This document shows, piece by piece, positions 5,748 through 8,542 of a stretch of DNA of 8,542 nt (its first letter is position 1; the number at the start of each line of letters is the position of its first letter). Origin of the DNA: Flavobacteriales bacterium (lineage in GTDB: Bacteria > Bacteroidota > Bacteroidia > Flavobacteriales_D > Crocinitomicaceae); assembly GCA_947462695.1 (NCBI GenBank), contig CANHQC010000073.1, positions 1 through 8,542 on the forward strand, written 5' to 3'. The notes under the pieces were generated by a model that was given only the letters and a program-made list of their open reading frames with translations, was not told the origin of the DNA and searched no databases. A program made the position numbers and the translations under genes.

Positions 5748-6671
5748 ATGGAAAATCAATTCATTTCATTCGCTGTAATTGGACTAATTGCGCTGTTACT
5801 TATTTTTAAATCAGTCATCATCGTGCGAGAAGCATCTGCTGTAGTTATCGAACGATTGGGAAAATTCCAACGTATTTTACAACCCGGATTTGCTTTAATC
5901 ATCCCATTTATTGATCGCCGTGCGGCAGTAATCAATTTGCGCGTGCAACAATTGGACGTAACCGTAGAAACAAAAACGTTAGACAATGTATTTGTGAACC
6001 TTCAAGTGTCTGTTCAATTTAAAGTGGGAGCAGATCAAGTGAAAGAAGCATATTACTCACTCGACAATCCAAGAAATCAAATTTCTTCGTATGTGTTTGA
6101 TGATGTCCGAGCAGAAGTACCGAAGTTGGAGTTGGACGATGTGTTCGCTAAAAAAGAAGATATTGCATTGGCTGTACAACAGAATATTCACGAAAGTATG
6201 GATGAATATGGGTACCACATTCTAAAGGCATTAATTACAGATATTGATCCTGACCATAAAGTTAAGGACGCAATGAACCGCATAAATGCCGCAAAGCGTG
6301 ATAAAGAAGCGGCAATGGAAGAGGGAGAGGCCAACAAAATTAAAATCATTAAAGAAGCTGAAGCTGAAGCTGAGTCAAAACGTTTGTCTGGTGAAGGTAT
6401 CGCTCGCCAACGACTGGAAATTGTGCGTGGATTTAAAGAGTCAGTCGAGGATTTTAAACGTTCACTCGATCAAGTTACTCATGAAGAAATCATGCAATTT
6501 GTCCTTATGACGCAGTATTTTGATACGTTGAAAGACATCGGTTCGAATTCAAAAAATTCTTCGATTATGATGCCGCATTCGCCAGGAGGAATGAAAGATT
6601 TTCAAGAACAAATTATTGCGGGAACATTTATCGGTAATAAATTTAAAGATCAGCAATCCAGCAATCAATAA
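5748..6671 (+). CDS. Membrane-anchored SPFH/stomatin-family protein (QmcA/HIR-like)
   Basis: This is a 307-residue protein. A single N-terminal hydrophobic helix (about 6-26) is followed by an SPFH/Band 7 domain (about 27-180): VVIERLGKFQRILQPG, the IPFID turn, LRVQQLDV, then KTLDNVFVNLQVSVQFKV. A charged Ala/Glu-rich coiled coil (about 178-215, AEAEAESK) comes next. The tail RLSGEGIARQRLEIV with VLMTQYFDTLKDIG resembles plant hypersensitive-induced-reaction proteins and related bacterial stomatins. SPFH proteins oligomerise into membrane rings or cages, scaffold microdomains and often modulate membrane proteases. No NfeD-type or FtsH partner gene is adjacent, so the partner is unknown. The gene starts 43 bases after dnaA, beyond the terminator, and overlaps the convergent lipoprotein gene by 7 bases at its 3' end. 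Confidence 0.93.
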   Translation: MENQFISFAVIGLIALLLIFKSVIIVREASAVVIERLGKFQRILQPGFALIIPFIDRRAAVINLRVQQLDVTVETKTLDNVFVNLQVSVQFKVGADQVKEAYYSLDNPRNQISSYVFDDVRAEVPKLELDDVFAKKEDIALAVQQNIHESMDEYGYHILKALITDIDPDHKVKDAMNRINAAKRDKEAAMEEGEANKIKIIKEAEAEAESKRLSGEGIARQRLEIVRGFKESVEDFKRSLDQVTHEEIMQFVLMTQYFDTLKDIGSNSKNSSIMMPHSPGGMKDFQEQIIAGTFIGNKFKDQQSSNQ

Positions 6672-7174
6672 ATCATGTTTTCAAATTGACCGTTCCGAAT
6701 TTTTAAGGTGTCATTGATACCTGTCCGGATAAAATCAACCTGAAAAAATCCGCCCATTTTATGGTTTATTGTGTCGTGATTATATATGGCAAATGTTCCA
6801 TTTTCAGCACTCAAATATAAATTACCAAAGTATTCGCCGAAACTTCCAGAAGAAGAGATGGGGTACACATTAATTCCACCATTATTCCCGAGGTTAATTT
6901 GGATTTTCAGACTATCATTGAAGGCAAGTAAAGACCAGTTTCCATTCGAATAGGATAAAGATTTTGTATCCATCGTAATCGGTTGATCATTACATTCCAA
7001 GTAAACATAACTAGGAGTGTAAGCAATACAAGGATCGCAAGTTCCACCACAATCGATACCAACTTCTCCCGGATCTAAAAACCCATTTGTACAGGTGTCA
7101 ACTGCCTCTTCATCTTTTTTGCATGACGAAAAAAACACTAACATTGCAAATCCAAACAAAAAGTAAGCTTTCAT
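6665..7174 (-). CDS. Putative surface lipoprotein with Cys-rich DCGG motif
   Basis: This is a 169-residue protein with a short hydrophobic signal ending in FFSSC; C18 is the predicted lipidated residue. It is followed by KKDEE, a Lys-plus-acidic run like the lipoprotein export signals that send Bacteroidota lipoproteins to the cell surface. Residues 28-49 form a compact Cys module (C28, C42, C46, C49, with NG, DPGE, GIDCGG and CDPC), a motif I recognise as recurrent in Bacteroidota surface lipoproteins, probably disulfide-bonded or metal-binding. The remaining ~115 residues look beta-rich, without a recognised catalytic motif. The gene diverges from the YigZ gene across a 39-base gap that must hold both promoters, and overlaps the SPFH gene tail to tail. 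Function unknown. Confidence 0.82.
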   Translation of the reverse strand: MKAYFLFGFAMLVFFSSCKKDEEAVDTCTNGFLDPGEVGIDCGGTCDPCIAYTPSYVYLECNDQPITMDTKSLSYSNGNWSLLAFNDSLKIQINLGNNGGINVYPISSSGSFGEYFGNLYLSAENGTFAIYNHDTINHKMGGFFQVDFIRTGINDTLKIRNGQFENMIY

Positions 7175-7213
7175 AGATTGATGTTGAATGACGAATGTAG
7201 GAAATAAAACGCG

Positions 7214-7828
7214 ATGAGTGAAAATTGGTCATACAAAACTGTTCGTGAACATTCGACTGAGACATTCAAAGAAAAAGGATCACGCTTTATTGGTTTGATC
7301 GTAGCTTGTCATACTGAGGATGAGGTAAAAGCCCAGCTTGAACGTTGGCGTACTGAACACAGTCAAGCTACTCATGTGTGTTACGCGTACCGCTTAGGGA
7401 CAAAAGGTGAACGCTATCGGGCCAACGATGATGGAGAGCCTTCCAATTCTGCCGGTCAACCCATTCTTGGTCAATTGATTTCTGCCGGAATAACGAACGT
7501 ATTGTGTGGAGTAGTCAGGTATTATGGTGGGACAAAACTTGGTGTTGGTGGGTTAATTCAAGCGTATCGCGAAGCAGCCAAGTTGGCTATCGAAGCAAGT
7601 GTTATCGTTGAGCGAGAAGAAGAATGCACGTTTCGAATCGAATTTGATTATGCGGAAATGCCAACAGTTCTGGCACTGTTAAAGCGATCGACCCGCCTAG
7701 TTCAACCACCGGAAATTAGCGATAGATGTGCTGTTGTCGTGAGTTGTCCCGTTCGACATGTTGATTCAGTTCAATCACAATTAGCAGAATATAAATCAGT
7801 ATCAATCATACCTTTAACTAATGGATAG
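7214..7828 (+). CDS. yigZ: YigZ/IMPACT family protein
   Basis: This is a 204-residue protein, the usual length for bacterial YigZ. The N-terminal UPF0029 domain (about 10-125) shows KGSRFIG (21-27), ATHVCYAYRLG (52-62), DDGEPSNSAGQPIL (72-85) and VVRYYGGTKLGVGGLIQAY (100-118). The C-terminal half (about 137-200) fits the ferredoxin-like DUF1949 domain. Eukaryotic IMPACT regulates GCN2 translation control. The bacterial protein has no settled function; structure-based proposals involve nucleic acid or ribosome binding, and some members have been annotated as Xaa-Pro dipeptidase without firm support. Its stop codon overlaps the start of the M42-like peptidase gene, so the two are probably translated from one message. 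Confidence 0.95.
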   Translation: MSENWSYKTVREHSTETFKEKGSRFIGLIVACHTEDEVKAQLERWRTEHSQATHVCYAYRLGTKGERYRANDDGEPSNSAGQPILGQLISAGITNVLCGVVRYYGGTKLGVGGLIQAYREAAKLAIEASVIVEREEECTFRIEFDYAEMPTVLALLKRSTRLVQPPEISDRCAVVVSCPVRHVDSVQSQLAEYKSVSIIPLTNG

Positions 7829-8542
7829 ACTATCATTTTTAGCAGAATTAATTGCAATTCCCGGGGCGTCAAGCGATGAGTCGAAAGTGAAAGCATTTCT
7901 AATCGATTTCATTCTAAAAGAAATGAAAAATTGGAAGTGCCAACCACAACTTATCAATGATCCTGATACACAAGACACTTTTGCGCTAGTGTTTGGTACA
8001 CCCCGAACGGCGATATATGCACATATTGATACCATTGGTTTTTCGGTTGGTTATGAACGCGATTTGATTAAAATTGGTGGACCGAGAAGTATTGATGGCA
8101 TTCAACTTGTTGGTTCAGACAGCAAAGGTCACGTAGAAGCTGAATTAATGGTTATTGATGATGAGGACGGCTCACATCACCTTGAATATGTGTGCGAAAG
8201 GATGATTGATCGTGGTACTATTTTAACCTTTAAACCCAATTTTCGGGAAACCGCTGATACGATCCAATCGCCTTATTTGGATAATCGCCTTGGCGTTTGG
8301 GTAGCGTTGGAAGTGGCTCGAACCATGGAAAATGGCGCCATCGTTTTCTCGTCCTATGAAGAACACGGCGGAAATTCCGTTGGGTATTGGGCGAATTATT
8401 TGAAAAATACGTTTGGTACTCGACAGGCATTGATTTCGGATATTACGTGGGTCACACATGGCGTTGTGCACAATGGAGGAGTAGCGATTTCCATGCGAGA
8501 TAGTGGATTGCCGCGAAGAGCCTACCTCCACAAAATCATCGA
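7821..8542 (+). CDS. M42-like metallo-aminopeptidase (3' partial)
   Basis: The frame starts at the ATG at 7821 (MDRLSFLAELIAIPGASSDE) and stays open for 240 codons to the window edge. The start overlaps the yigZ stop by 8 bases (ATGGATAG), giving a coupled operon. The MH-clan peptidase layout is visible: metal ligand H68 with D70 in AHIDTIGF, bridging D154 in LDNRLG, a catalytic base and metal ligand at E180/E181 in SSYEEHGGNSVG, and metal ligand D207 in SDIT. About 80 residues between H68 and D154 match the lid/PDZ-like insertion typical of M42. These enzymes are usually cytoplasmic, di-metal, cage-forming aminopeptidases that trim peptides. The motifs differ from the usual M42 HxDEIGF and QEEVGLRGA forms, so a divergent M42 or M20-related subgroup is possible. 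The last ligand, a His near the C-terminus, would be outside the window. Confidence 0.85.
   Translation, partial: MDRLSFLAELIAIPGASSDESKVKAFLIDFILKEMKNWKCQPQLINDPDTQDTFALVFGTPRTAIYAHIDTIGFSVGYERDLIKIGGPRSIDGIQLVGSDSKGHVEAELMVIDDEDGSHHLEYVCERMIDRGTILTFKPNFRETADTIQSPYLDNRLGVWVALEVARTMENGAIVFSSYEEHGGNSVGYWANYLKNTFGTRQALISDITWVTHGVVHNGGVAISMRDSGLPRRAYLHKII

Noticed and set aside
6286..6510. Plus-strand 74-codon frame inside the SPFH gene
   Set aside because: It is a +1-type shadow of the coiled-coil region; its Lys/Leu-rich composition is a by-product of the real frame.
8223..8531. Minus-strand open frames at the right end
   Set aside because: They are antisense to the M42-like peptidase frame, which contains all expected metal-ligand motifs.

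Overview
The window looks like a chromosomal segment from a Bacteroidota bacterium, most likely of the Flavobacteriia/Flavobacteriales type. The sequence is AT-rich. The first gene ends in a type IX secretion (gliding-motility type) C-terminal domain. Two short lipoproteins carry Bacteroidota-style signals, one followed by a CKKDEE sorting-like motif. Starts generally lack Shine-Dalgarno sequences, and DnaA is of the Bacteroidota kind. I found no tRNA, rRNA, CRISPR array, insertion sequence or phage gene.

Layout: (1) 2-2170 (+), the 3' part of a large secreted adhesin-like protein: an L-type lectin domain, Ig/PKD-like modules and a T9SS type B sorting domain. (2) 2212-2562 (+), a small lipoprotein of unknown function. 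(3) 2552-3526 (-), an arginase-superfamily enzyme, probably formimidoylglutamase-like; its 3' end overlaps gene 2 tail to tail. (4) 3513-3932 (-), a hotdog acyl-CoA thioesterase whose 3' end overlaps the start of gene 3, so 4 and 3 form an operon. (5) 3933-4267, a 335-base AT-rich divergent intergenic region with two palindromes and a 12-bp tandem duplication. (6) 4268-5704 (+), dnaA, followed by a clear intrinsic terminator. (7) 5748-6671 (+), a membrane-anchored SPFH/stomatin-family protein. (8) 6665-7174 (-), a probably surface-exposed lipoprotein overlapping gene 7 tail to tail. (9) 7214-7828 (+), a YigZ/IMPACT family protein. (10) 7821-8542 (+), the 5' part of an M42-like metallo-aminopeptidase whose start overlaps the stop of gene 9.

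Most of this is housekeeping: replication initiation, thioester and amidine hydrolysis, membrane microdomain organisation and peptide turnover. The cell-surface parts are the lectin/T9SS protein and the two lipoproteins. Packing is tight, with two convergent overlaps and two same-strand overlaps. I did not find a convincing undescribed system. The points most worth a second look are the structured region upstream of dnaA, the modular lectin protein, and the unusual active-site surroundings of the M42-like peptidase. Family assignments come from motifs read by eye, without database searches.
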